Shown here: one piece after another, positions 1 to 8,247 of the stretch
How positions within the stretch are numbered: the stretch's first letter is position 1
Layout: the number at the start of each line of letters is the position of its first letter
Source of the DNA: an uncultured Eubacteriales bacterium
GTDB lineage: Bacteria > Bacillota > Clostridia > Peptostreptococcales > Anaerovoracaceae
Reading direction: 5' to 3'
DNA length: 64,000 nucleotides
Assembly (NCBI GenBank): GCA_902778585.1
Contig: CACYYD010000003.1
Location: forward strand, 1 to 64,000
Position numbers and translations under genes: made by a program
Notes under the pieces: model-generated
Database searches by the model: none
What the model was told of the DNA's origin: nothing
What the model saw: the letters and a program-made list of their open reading frames with translations, nothing else

Positions 1-93
1 TGCAGAGATAATTCTGCCTACCGCACGAAGAAAAATCTGCTTACCGGCTGGAGAAAATACTCCTTACCGCATGATGGCAAATTCATCTTACCG
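1..93. repeat. Four degenerate 23-24 bp tandem units ending in CTACCG/TTACCG
   Basis: Four consecutive units (1-23, 24-46, 47-69, 70-93) each end in CTACCG or TTACCG. Three contain a short inverted repeat whose arms differ between units but still pair: CAGA/TCTG (3-6 with 13-16), GGAG/CTCC (50-53 with 60-63) and GATG/CATC (73-76 with 84-87). The second unit keeps only AGA/TCT. The array probably continues left of the window. A 23-bp period is not a codon multiple, so this is not a protein repeat. Function unknown; iteron-like protein-binding sites or repeated RNA hairpins are possible. Confidence 0.55.
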
Positions 94-206
94 TGCATAA
101 AAAGTGTCAGAAGAGCCTTTCCGAGCATATACATTTCTTCTTCAGTTGTGCGAGACAGCCTGCAAATCCTGTGGATTCTTGTATCAACATCATTACGTGC
201 GTTCAT
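18..206 (-). CDS. Small uncharacterised protein, 62 aa
   Basis: Not recognised. The start has a good ribosome binding site (GAGGGA, about 6 nt upstream of ATG at 206). The first about 36 residues look like normal protein: charged, with a helix-prone stretch around residues 20-36. The last third is read out of the tandem DNA repeats at 1-93, so the original 3' end may have been replaced or truncated there. It lies 21 nt downstream of another small ORF (228-389), which suggests a two-gene unit. It may not be a functional gene. Confidence 0.3.
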   Translation of the reverse strand: MNARNDVDTRIHRICRLSRTTEEEMYMLGKALLTLFMHGKMNLPSCGKEYFLQPVSRFFFVR

Positions 207-227
207 TTTTGTTCCCTCACTGAATGT

Positions 228-389
228 TTATTGCTTCCGGTTCCTTACGTCCATGAGCCAGGGTGTATGGAACAAGGGAAAAGGTCCCGTATCATCCCAG
301 CCTATGATCTGTGGCTTCGGCCGCAGATAAACTTTCTTATAAAATATTACCGTGTGTTTTATTATTGTCGTTCGAACGCTTTTTGTCAT
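228..389 (-). CDS. Small uncharacterised protein, 53 aa
   Basis: An ORF on the minus strand from ATG at 389 to TAA at 228-230. The product is basic in its first half and then has a Gly/Pro/Trp-containing segment (IIGWDDTGPFPLF). No family was recognised and no convincing Shine-Dalgarno precedes the ATG. Support is limited to the protein-like composition and to the next ORF starting just after it with a good ribosome binding site. It could be the remnant of a longer gene whose 5' part is lost. Confidence 0.25.
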   Translation of the reverse strand: MTKSVRTTIIKHTVIFYKKVYLRPKPQIIGWDDTGPFPLFHTPWLMDVRNRKQ

Positions 390-429
390 CTGAAAGGACC
401 CAATTGTATGCCCTGCATCCCTTAGAGCT

Positions 430-737
430 GTGCCCTTTCAGAGGACGATGTTAGTATAATATATTAAGAACATTTGTTCAATAGTATTTGGGATTGTTTT
501 TTTGAACGACACAAAAGACGGTCAACAATGACCGCCTTGCCTACGAAGTGTCTGTTTTTCAATCTTCTCTGCACCTCATTTTTTGCGAATTTTTTATGTT
601 TTTTTGGGATCAATCACTTTTTCTATGGGATTGGTCCTTTTTTCTATTTAAATCTGTAAAAGAGAACACGTTATCACTTATCTGCACACCCACATGGAGA
701 ACAATACTATGACCTCCATCTACAGTCATCAAAAGTA
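430..737. other. Intergenic region without a convincing gene
   Basis: About 300 bp, AT-rich, with T-runs on both strands. The only structure I can support is the hairpin at 519-534. Short plus-strand ORFs here have no ribosome binding site and a composition typical of translated AT-rich spacer. Confidence 0.5.
513..534 (-). terminator. Rho-independent terminator candidate of the zinc-ribbon cluster
   Basis: The arms CGGTCA (519-524) and TGACCG (529-534) flank a 4-nt loop. On the minus strand the hairpin is followed by TTTT (513-516). It is about 200 bp beyond the last gene of the cluster (stop at 738), with no gene between. The stem is short, so strength is uncertain. Confidence 0.45.
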
Positions 738-1592
738 TTAGTATGAGCGATAATACTGCTCTAGATATTTCGGTTCAACATCATGAATCCCGGAATCGGT
801 TTTAAGTTTGTACGTTATTTCTCTAAGTACGGCGTCATAATCCTCTTCACTCTGCTCATTATCAGGATCAAACTCAGCACCTCCAGCCAGGAAATACGTA
901 GCCAAGATTATTTTACCATCCTTTTCGCCTATTACGTCTGCCCCCCAATCTTCATAATTGTCATCAGGATCGCAAACGGTAATCTCCACAATTCTTCCAA
1001 GATACCCATCTACCTTTGCATCTACATTGTAAATGTAAAAACTATTAACTATATTGCCTTCATCATCTTTCACTCTAGATAACTGATAATCCCAGCTATT
1101 ACCTCTAGGAGCTGAAATAATAACATGGTCTGTCTCAATTGTTTTCACATCACCTTCTTCAATTATTTTCAAATTTGATGCAATATCAAATTCTGCGGAT
1201 GTCTCCTCTGCGCTTTCTATCATCTCAGTGTTTTTGGTAGTTTCCGCTTCACTTGTCGGAACAGTATCATTCGTTTTTCCAAAATACATTATCGCTCCAA
1301 TGGCGGCCGTAACAATAATAAGAGCGACCGCAACCGCAATAATAGCTAACATTTTATTAGATAACTTTTTATCAGCAGAGTTCGTCGTCAGAGTGTTTAC
1401 AGGCTTGTGAGCCAGTGCATCTTCAGTGTCTGTCGATACCCTGTATATATCTCCCGGCGTATTCTTATCGATGTATTTATTGCCGGAAACGCCTTTTGTC
1501 GGTTCATAAAAAACAACCTTTTCGCCGCAATACTTACAGAATACGGCTTTATCATTGATTTGCTTTCCACAGTGAGCACAATACTTTGCCAT
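738..1592 (-). CDS. Zinc-ribbon, single-TM protein with unknown ectodomain
   Basis: 284 aa. The N-terminus is a CxxC...CxxC zinc ribbon (Cys5, Cys8, Cys19, Cys22). A linker and one strong membrane helix at about residues 80-105 (ending GAIMYFG) follow, then an acidic Ser/Thr linker and a predicted outside domain of about 150 residues that I cannot assign. The ribbon and TM are nearly the same as in the genes at 2919-3770 and 3796-4509, so the three form a paralogous family with swapped ectodomains. Start ATG is preceded by GGAGGTAAA. This is the last gene of the cluster. The topology (ribbon inside, C-terminus outside) is inferred. Confidence 0.75.
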   Translation of the reverse strand: MAKYCAHCGKQINDKAVFCKYCGEKVVFYEPTKGVSGNKYIDKNTPGDIYRVSTDTEDALAHKPVNTLTTNSADKKLSNKMLAIIAVAVALIIVTAAIGAIMYFGKTNDTVPTSEAETTKNTEMIESAEETSAEFDIASNLKIIEEGDVKTIETDHVIISAPRGNSWDYQLSRVKDDEGNIVNSFYIYNVDAKVDGYLGRIVEITVCDPDDNYEDWGADVIGEKDGKIILATYFLAGGAEFDPDNEQSEEDYDAVLREITYKLKTDSGIHDVEPKYLEQYYRSY

Positions 1593-1686
1593 TTTACCTC
1601 CAACTATGTATTCCGCAACTCAGCACAGCCCAAGCTTGATGAGATCTGCATTTGCGTCTCTAACATATATTACTCTCGGGTTAGAT

Positions 1687-2919
1687 CTAATGCTTGTTGT
1701 GCTTTCTCACGATATGCACAGTGCTATTCTTGTGACTGCTATAATGTTCATCCCCAATAAGTCCGGCATCTATTCCTCCTTTGTATGGATCACCTTCTCC
1801 GTCCCAGCTAAGAGGATGTAGTCCTTCTGTAGAAAATCTCGAAAGAATCAGCTCGTCAGGCATTAACTCACACGTAGTAATGGTCAATGTCTCGTCTGCA
1901 GCTATATAGCTTTCAAGCAACCCACTATTAAGCTCATCCGGACCGCAGTTCATATAGTATCCCGTATATCCTGCATTCATGTATGTGAAAGTAAGCACAT
2001 TTGATGTAAATTCATCCGTGCTCGATGTGCTCTCGCCTGCATCGGGTATTAGGATTTCTTCACCAGGCTCTTTAAACACACTGGAGCCTCCGAGATAGCA
2101 ATCCCAGCCTTTCGAATGGTTGTGTCCGAACAGATATACAATATCCAGTGATTTTCCAGCTTCATTAACTACATCAAATATATACGAGGCATACATATTA
2201 TCTCCAGTATCGTGTCTCGAGGAAGTTCTCGCAGTGAAGTGAAGCGGCACGTGCCCTGCAATGATTATTGGTCTGGTCTCCCCCTGGGCAATCAGCTCAT
2301 CAAAGCATGTCTTCATTGTCTCTGACGCAGCAACAACTCTGTCTTTAAAAACTGTGTCGCGTCCTTGTTTCCACGGGAAATCATATTGCGTGTTCAATAC
2401 GTACACAAGGTAATTATCATATTCATGCAATCCGCTGGTTGATATAGCTTCGGTTAACTGATCATGGTTTCCCTGAACAAAAATCATGTCTTCTTGCAAC
2501 ACATTGCTACATTCAACAGCCACCACATCACGTATCTCTTTGATCGAGTCATCGGGTTTTAGCTGGTAGTCATGCAATACTGAATCATTGGTATAATCAC
2601 CACAGTAGATAACATTTGTAGGTTCTATGTTTGCATTCTTTATTTGTTTAAGAATAGATGTCAATGTTACGGACGGTTTATCCCATCCATTCATTTCCTG
2701 ATAATCGGATGCGAAAACAAGTGTGTCTGCAGCCTCCAGTATCCGGGGATCTTCCACGGAAGATTCAACGCTATTGTCTATTGAGTGGTTTTGCTCATTT
2801 CTGTGTTGTTGCGTGCTCAGGAATGATAAACATAAGCAAATCAGCAACAACATAACGATAATTGCTGCTGTAAGCCTTAGTTTCTTATTTGCCTTGCGCT
2901 TTGTACCTTTTTCTCCCAT
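1687..2919 (-). CDS. Membrane-anchored metallophosphoesterase-like protein
   Basis: 410 aa. An N-terminal basic stretch and one TM (about 15-35) are followed by a calcineurin-like phosphoesterase fold. Visible motifs are GD (107-108), GNHD (150-153), GH (222-223) and GHNH (265-268). The first motif, normally D-x-H, reads D-Y-Q (72-74), so one metal ligand appears substituted; activity or metal content may differ from the family. The catalytic domain should lie outside the membrane. Start ATG overlaps the upstream gene's stop (ATGA), indicating translational coupling with the lectin-domain protein. Substrate unknown. Confidence 0.75.
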   Translation of the reverse strand: MGEKGTKRKANKKLRLTAAIIVMLLLICLCLSFLSTQQHRNEQNHSIDNSVESSVEDPRILEAADTLVFASDYQEMNGWDKPSVTLTSILKQIKNANIEPTNVIYCGDYTNDSVLHDYQLKPDDSIKEIRDVVAVECSNVLQEDMIFVQGNHDQLTEAISTSGLHEYDNYLVYVLNTQYDFPWKQGRDTVFKDRVVAASETMKTCFDELIAQGETRPIIIAGHVPLHFTARTSSRHDTGDNMYASYIFDVVNEAGKSLDIVYLFGHNHSKGWDCYLGGSSVFKEPGEEILIPDAGESTSSTDEFTSNVLTFTYMNAGYTGYYMNCGPDELNSGLLESYIAADETLTITTCELMPDELILSRFSTEGLHPLSWDGEGDPYKGGIDAGLIGDEHYSSHKNSTVHIVRKHNKH

Positions 2920-3770
2920 CAGTTAGCGCTGTCCCACTCACAAATATACCCGGAATACTTAGGATCTTTATAGTATGGAGGGCCCTCATATGTTTGTGAA
3001 AGACCTGTATCAGACATATCGTACCATTTGCCATATCTGTCAGTATCATTTATATCTGTGCAGCAAATTTGAAGATAGTCCTGATCGCCTTCAGCGCTGG
3101 TATCGTTATTATTGGGCTGTCCGCTTTTCCAATTCTCATAACCACCTTCTGTGCTCATATCAAGAGGAATAGGCTCTCCCGTCACCCATCTAAAGGTGCC
3201 TTCTTGTTCAGAATCTGATCCCCCTATCCAGAAATTGTATTTTTCTGCCTCGGAATATGTCTCTATCATCTCAACGATCTTTTGCTGCTCATCCTTGCTT
3301 GTAATGGTAACAAGATGACCACTCATCTTCTCACATGCTCTCTCCGCCTCAGTCCACAGCATCGTTTCATTATACAATTTATAGTAATGTCCGTTGTACT
3401 CTATGGCGTCTTCCGGTATTTGACTCGCAACATTACTTTCATCCTTTGATTTGGTATCATCAAATTCCGCGCTATCGTTTTCAGTATTCGCAGTTTCAGT
3501 GTTGTCCACCTCATTTGGGGAAGCCGTATCTCGCGGTTCAGAGAAATACATGATTGCTCCAACAATGGCAGTAATGATCGCTATAGTTGCTGCTGCAACT
3601 ATGACCACAACCATTCCCTTGGGCAGTTTCTCGCCTTTGTCCTGTTTTTTTATTCTTTCTACAGGTCGTTCCACTGTTACATCTTGGAAATCTACTTTCG
3701 CTCCGCAAAATTTGCAGAATGATGCATTTTCATTTATTTGCTTCCCGCAATGGGTACAATACTTAGCCAT
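2919..3770 (-). CDS. Zinc-ribbon, single-TM protein with C-type-lectin-like ectodomain
   Basis: 283 aa. The zinc ribbon has Cys5, 8, 19 and 22. A TM at about 52-76 (ending GAIMYF) and an acidic linker follow. Residues about 120-280 match a C-type lectin-like domain: WxEAExxC (139-145), WIGG (181-184), W-x-TGEP (195-200), NW-x-x-GQPNN (213-221), GKWYD (247-251) and a final ICEW (276-279). Cys145 and Cys277 sit where the conserved disulfide is expected. The domain would face outside and could bind a carbohydrate or protein surface. Such a domain behind a cytosolic zinc ribbon is unusual. The start has GGAGAA upstream. Confidence 0.82.
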   Translation of the reverse strand: MAKYCTHCGKQINENASFCKFCGAKVDFQDVTVERPVERIKKQDKGEKLPKGMVVVIVAAATIAIITAIVGAIMYFSEPRDTASPNEVDNTETANTENDSAEFDDTKSKDESNVASQIPEDAIEYNGHYYKLYNETMLWTEAERACEKMSGHLVTITSKDEQQKIVEMIETYSEAEKYNFWIGGSDSEQEGTFRWVTGEPIPLDMSTEGGYENWKSGQPNNNDTSAEGDQDYLQICCTDINDTDRYGKWYDMSDTGLSQTYEGPPYYKDPKYSGYICEWDSAN

Positions 3771-3795
3771 TACTTCTCCATCTCTAAAAATATCA

Positions 3796-4509
3796 TCACT
3801 TCACAAGTACTTCACCTTCATCTTCGACACAGACCCATCCTGAAGAAATCCTCATCCAATCCCCTGACATCTCTAGGCAAGTGATTTTTACCCCTTTTTC
3901 CATAAGTGCATCTGTAGTCGTAGTGCTGTCAACTGACTTAGCGTAATCATCAGGCGCTAGTTCACTTCTATCCAAGATCCTATAATTCTTTCCTGGTCCT
4001 TCTCTTACTCTGAGGTTTGTTTGCACAGTATAGGATTCTCCGACCTTGTATTTAGAATTGCCTGAACTTCTGCTTTCAGAGCCGCTTCCCTTACTTTCAA
4101 TAGCCTGTTCTTGCGATTCTCCGCTTTCATCTTGAGCCTGTTCTTCAGCTGATTCAGTAGTTTCTGTGCTAGCTGTTGAATCATCATTTGATTTTCCAAA
4201 GTACATGATCGCACCAATAGCGACTGTCGCCAAAACAAGTACAAGTGCAACAGCAACAATAATAATCATTTTTTTAGGCAGCTTCTCACTTGTCGATTCG
4301 CTGTCTGAAGTGTCATTAGGCTCATTGGATATTATATCGTCTGCGTTTGCGCCTATACCATAGATTTCTCTCGGGTTGAACCGACTGTTTGCATTATCTT
4401 CTGATGCTAAATCTGACGCATCTGAGAAGTCAGCCTTTTTGCCACAATACTTGCAGAATATGGCCTTATCACCTATTTGCTTTCCACAGTGAGCACAATA
4501 CTTAGCCAT
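3796..4509 (-). CDS. Zinc-ribbon, single-TM protein with SH3b-like ectodomain
   Basis: 237 aa. Zinc ribbon (Cys5, 8, 19, 22), acidic linker, TM at about 81-104 (ending GAIMYFG), then a low-complexity Ser/Glu/Gln linker (about 110-152). The rest is a bacterial SH3-like segment (about 158-237) with the diagnostic LRVREGPG at about 166-173. SH3b domains of this kind often bind cell wall. It belongs to the same three-member family as its two downstream zinc-ribbon neighbours. Start ATG is preceded by GGAGGAG. Confidence 0.8.
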   Translation of the reverse strand: MAKYCAHCGKQIGDKAIFCKYCGKKADFSDASDLASEDNANSRFNPREIYGIGANADDIISNEPNDTSDSESTSEKLPKKMIIIVAVALVLVLATVAIGAIMYFGKSNDDSTASTETTESAEEQAQDESGESQEQAIESKGSGSESRSSGNSKYKVGESYTVQTNLRVREGPGKNYRILDRSELAPDDYAKSVDSTTTTDALMEKGVKITCLEMSGDWMRISSGWVCVEDEGEVLVK

Positions 4510-4566
4510 CTCTCCTCCAATTTCCAGTTCTTATAAGTTTTTCAATTATCGTTTTCATCATCAATG

Positions 4567-6057
4567 CTACGCGTCTTTTTTTGAAGCATTCAGCTGTGTC
4601 TGACGATTATTTTCAGTATTGCTATACAGTTCGAACACTTTGTACGTGTCCAGGTTTATATACTGCCCTAGCAATTGATAAAACTCATCTTCGTCATAAT
4701 ATTGTTCGGAATCATCTGACCACATAATAGAAAAATCGGAATACTCGTTGGTATTTCCAAAATAAGTATACCTCTCTGTGTGGATACTAAAGACTGCTCT
4801 GTCAAATTCTTCATTCTCATCAAGCGGTGCCCATAATTCATTTTCATAACCGTATCCGTCATCCGCTCCAGAGTGTCTATCATATACAAATCCATTCTTT
4901 TCGTAATACCCTATTTCATAATTATCATCAGTATTAAGTGATAACCATGTATTAACCAAGTTAACTCCACCAATATAGCCCTCGCTTTCATTTATTGTGA
5001 ATATTAGGCATGATTCGCCATAAGGGGAAACAAGCAGTTCGGGAATATCGTTATCATCAATATATGCTAGCCCAAAGACAGTATCGCCATCTTCAGCATC
5101 CTCACTAGAGAAACGCAACCCATATTCTTCATCAGCGGCCTCATATCCTTCAGTGAGTATTCTTGTGTACTCACTAGACCAATGCTTTTGTTTCGCCACT
5201 GCTGCCTTCGCGCTACTGTCCTTAAAGTTTCCATTCTTTGTATATAGTTCGTAAGCAGATTGATAGTCACCAGATGCATAAGCCTGTGACGCCTGTTTAT
5301 ATCTTGATGATGGAATAATCAGGAAGTACACAACAGCTGCAATTACACAAAGTGCTACCACCAGCGCTACGATCATTATCGAAAACTGCTTAGCTTGTTT
5401 AGCTTTACGAGCTTTTGTTTCTGTCTCTTCCTTAACTCGAGCATCTTTTCTCACTCTCAAGCTATTTAAATCCGGATGCAAATCTGCTTCAAAAGAAATT
5501 CTGCAATTATGGCAAACGCCATCCTTCTCGTTGTTGATTGCACCACATGAGCAACGCCAAATATCGCCTATTGTCGTCGGTGCATAAACGTGGTTTTTAC
5601 CATTTTCTTTCTGGAACTGTTTCTCGAGCTCGGCATCGTCTGCAAGAAATGATCTCAGTGGAAGTAAGTCCGGCAAATGGCTGAATGTTTCATCATCCGG
5701 TACTAACACTGTTCCATCATAAAGTACAACTTCTACGACTCTTGCAGTAAAAGAAATGCCGGAAGTGTCATTAAGCGGCACTACTTCTTGGTCACCAAAG
5801 AACTGATCTCTAGCGACATTCATCTGGTTATATTCATGTATTGTCGATTCAACCATTTCTCCTGAATAGCTCTTGGAATCGATATGAACGCTGACACCTT
5901 TTATTACTTTTGATGAAAGGCTCTGAAGCTTAAGCTGTACGCATGGCCTATTGCTGAAGTTGTCCCACAACAATTTGCCCGCATAGATCAGAACCGGGAC
6001 GCCCGGTGAATAACCATACGGTTTCAACGAAAAGAGTGGTTTATATCTATCACTCAT
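4567..6057 (-). CDS. Membrane protein with internal zinc ribbon and TPR-like segment
   Basis: 496 aa, family not recognised. Residues 1-160 form a beta-rich cytosolic domain. A CxC...CxxC zinc ribbon follows at about 168-190, then a basic linker and one TM (about 225-247). Just beyond the TM lies a short TPR-like repeat (about 253-290, YASGDYQSAYELY), then an acidic, aromatic-rich ectodomain of about 200 residues. It lies between the PH-like protein and the SH3b protein in a tightly spaced run (gaps of 22 and 57 nt), which suggests a role in the same membrane assembly. Start has AGAGGAGAG upstream. Confidence 0.65.
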   Translation of the reverse strand: MSDRYKPLFSLKPYGYSPGVPVLIYAGKLLWDNFSNRPCVQLKLQSLSSKVIKGVSVHIDSKSYSGEMVESTIHEYNQMNVARDQFFGDQEVVPLNDTSGISFTARVVEVVLYDGTVLVPDDETFSHLPDLLPLRSFLADDAELEKQFQKENGKNHVYAPTTIGDIWRCSCGAINNEKDGVCHNCRISFEADLHPDLNSLRVRKDARVKEETETKARKAKQAKQFSIMIVALVVALCVIAAVVYFLIIPSSRYKQASQAYASGDYQSAYELYTKNGNFKDSSAKAAVAKQKHWSSEYTRILTEGYEAADEEYGLRFSSEDAEDGDTVFGLAYIDDNDIPELLVSPYGESCLIFTINESEGYIGGVNLVNTWLSLNTDDNYEIGYYEKNGFVYDRHSGADDGYGYENELWAPLDENEEFDRAVFSIHTERYTYFGNTNEYSDFSIMWSDDSEQYYDEDEFYQLLGQYINLDTYKVFELYSNTENNRQTQLNASKKDA

Positions 6058-6079
6058 AGTCTCTCCTCTTTCTCACGAC

Positions 6080-6877
6080 CTATAGCGACGGTAAATCTTG
6101 TGGGTTAAATCTGTTCTGCCATTTCTCAATTGCGAGGTCTCCCATGCTCTGCAGATCCTGAACCAACGCACCTAGCTCGCTAAGCATAATATCGGTATCT
6201 GCTGTCGGGGTGCTGGCTATAGCAAACAGTGCGGAGTTCCCAATCAAAGACTTTGGCCCCTCTCCCACTACAATAGGCGATATGCTGACATCTTTGGCGT
6301 AAACTGCAATCTGAAACGCAGATCTTATACCTAAGAATATTAATAATCCCCCAATAGCCAGGAAAATGAATCCCATCATTTGCATTGCTCCACTGCCAAA
6401 AGAATTCCCTGCCATTGATAAAAATGCGATCCCTAGGAGAGCACATATCGCACCAATTATTATTAGCTTTAAATCAAAATTAGTCCCCTTATAGCATGTA
6501 AGACCAGATACCGAAGACAGCGTAACTTCCTGATTATATCGACTGTTTCCGCCTGATGCATTGAAAAGCAATCTCTTATTGGTAACTGTTAAATAGCCTT
6601 TGACTCCCCTTACATCAGCACAGTTGTATCTTTTTACTATGACTTCTCCTTCTGCAAGAGCTGTATCTATTACGCCTGTTGTTCCCGCTGTTTGCTGCGG
6701 TGTATTGATAACCGTTTTTGGCGGGTCTAATTTAGGCTCACTGAAATCGGGTTTCTTAAATCTTTCCGTAACACCTTTTATTGTTGACGCGATAGAGTCG
6801 TTTGCGAGAGCCATCCCGCAATGCGGACAGAACTCGGCATTATTCTCCACTTCCTTGCCACAATACTCACAAAACAT
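6080..6877 (-). CDS. Zinc-ribbon protein with PH-like domain and two TMs
   Basis: 265 aa. An N-terminal zinc ribbon (Cys3, 6, 18, 21) and a Pro-rich linker are followed by a bacterial PH/GRAM-like beta domain (about 75-130, motif GYLTVTNKRLLF). A hairpin of two membrane helices comes next (about 137-187), then a cytosolic tail. PH-like domains of this kind often sit at the membrane and bind protein partners. It lies 26 nt downstream of the VirD4-like ATPase and is probably co-transcribed. Start ATG has AAGGAGGTAAG. Role in the cluster unknown. Confidence 0.7.
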   Translation of the reverse strand: MFCEYCGKEVENNAEFCPHCGMALANDSIASTIKGVTERFKKPDFSEPKLDPPKTVINTPQQTAGTTGVIDTALAEGEVIVKRYNCADVRGVKGYLTVTNKRLLFNASGGNSRYNQEVTLSSVSGLTCYKGTNFDLKLIIIGAICALLGIAFLSMAGNSFGSGAMQMMGFIFLAIGGLLIFLGIRSAFQIAVYAKDVSISPIVVGEGPKSLIGNSALFAIASTPTADTDIMLSELGALVQDLQSMGDLAIEKWQNRFNPQDLPSL

Positions 6878-6903
6878 TATCTTACCTCCTTCTTTCGATA
6901 CAC

Positions 6904-8223
6904 TTAATTATATTCGTTGAATCTGAACACAAACGGTTCGCCAGTGATCGTTGACACGATAGCCTCTCCGATTCTCAGATTATTTATATCTGAATCCTCA
7001 ACAACATACGCTTCTCTTAACTGTTCGGTTATGCCTTGCGTCTGAATGCTTGACATAAAAGTTTGCTTTTTGATATTCATGCCGGACAGGTTCTTTATAA
7101 ACTCTCTTGAAAGTCCATCATTGATCCGGAATGAATACGTCGTCCCAAATCCCGATAGCATGCTTCTGCCTACATCCTCACCATAAGCAGCTAATACCTG
7201 GTTGATATTCTGAATGCCTACAAAGAATTTTGCACCAAGGCTTCGTCCAAAGTTTATGCCATCATCGATATGGCTGAGTTCCGGAAGCAGTCTGAACTCA
7301 TCAATAAAGAAATAAACATTTCCATCCTTCTCTTTTCGTGAAAGAGTTTCCTTGATAGCCAGGTCAATAAGGAGCCTGTAAATCGGCGTAAGGATCGATC
7401 CTATACTAAGATCGTATTCAACAAATACAACCTTTCCGCCCTTGTTCTTAACAATCTCACGCATTGAAACTGTACCTCTTTTGCTGAAGTTTCCAACAAA
7501 TATCTCGCGTATCATCTGCTGGAGTTCTGCCATAACTCCCAGCGTTTGGCCGGCCTTAGGATCATAGATATAAGACTTCATTGCCTTCAGATCGTTATGC
7601 TGATCCAGAACCTGCATCATTAACTCGGGCGTCATCATATTAAGATAGGCTCTCAGTGATTTATTGTTTCTTTTTTCTTTTAACGAATCTGTTCTGAGCA
7701 AATGCATCATCAAAGCAAAGAACAGATCTTTAGCGGCATTTGGAAAAAACGGTTGAGTTGTGTTCCTTATCTTATCTGCAAATAGTGTGTTTGCAATTTC
7801 CAGAACATTTTCTTCAATGCGATTATCTGCAGATACTTCGTTAAAAATATTCCAGTAATCTACGCCAATGCTTCCTGTAGCGCGTTCATCGTTGCTTATG
7901 ACTATATCGCCTGGTTCATAAAACTCCTTGTAGTAGTCTCCCTTGGTATCGAAAATGACCACAACATCTTTGTCCGTCAACACCCTGCGTGTATTGCGAA
8001 TAAAAAGATTCATCGCATTTGTTTTTCCGGTTCCTATTCCTCCAAGAAAAAGCATATGTCTTGATAGGATTGACTCTCCTATAGGAATAGCTATGCTCTC
8101 GGCCTTCTTATTCTTCCCAGGCATCATATACAACGGTCGAGCCTCCTTGTGAGTGCATACCGTTGCAAGCTTATCCCCAAAGATAGGGATTTCCGAATTC
8201 ACATTTCTCACCGATTGAACCAA
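6904..8223 (-). CDS. VirD4/TraG-like coupling ATPase without TM domain
   Basis: 439 aa. A HerA/FtsK-superfamily motor of the type IV coupling-protein kind: Walker A GGIGTGKT (61-68), the VirD4-typical FDTKGD (91-96), Walker B VYFFIDEF (303-310) followed by LLPEL, and a Q-containing sensor segment GIQNINQ (336-342). VirD4/TraG proteins bring substrates to type IV secretion channels. The usual two N-terminal TMs are absent, so it is shorter than the family and probably soluble or recruited. Start is TTG with AGGAAGG upstream. It follows the HNH effector gene by 24 nt. No relaxase, VirB4 or pilus gene is near, which favours protein export over conjugation, though this is inference. Confidence 0.8.
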   Translation of the reverse strand: MVQSVRNVNSEIPIFGDKLATVCTHKEARPLYMMPGKNKKAESIAIPIGESILSRHMLFLGGIGTGKTNAMNLFIRNTRRVLTDKDVVVIFDTKGDYYKEFYEPGDIVISNDERATGSIGVDYWNIFNEVSADNRIEENVLEIANTLFADKIRNTTQPFFPNAAKDLFFALMMHLLRTDSLKEKRNNKSLRAYLNMMTPELMMQVLDQHNDLKAMKSYIYDPKAGQTLGVMAELQQMIREIFVGNFSKRGTVSMREIVKNKGGKVVFVEYDLSIGSILTPIYRLLIDLAIKETLSRKEKDGNVYFFIDEFRLLPELSHIDDGINFGRSLGAKFFVGIQNINQVLAAYGEDVGRSMLSGFGTTYSFRINDGLSREFIKNLSGMNIKKQTFMSSIQTQGITEQLREAYVVEDSDINNLRIGEAIVSTITGEPFVFRFNEYN

Positions 8224-8247
8224 TTAAGCACCTTCCTATTCTTTAGA

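Noticed and set aside
1..93. 23-bp units considered as CRISPR
   Set aside because: No conserved repeat separated by distinct spacers, the units are contiguous and degenerate, and no cas genes are near.
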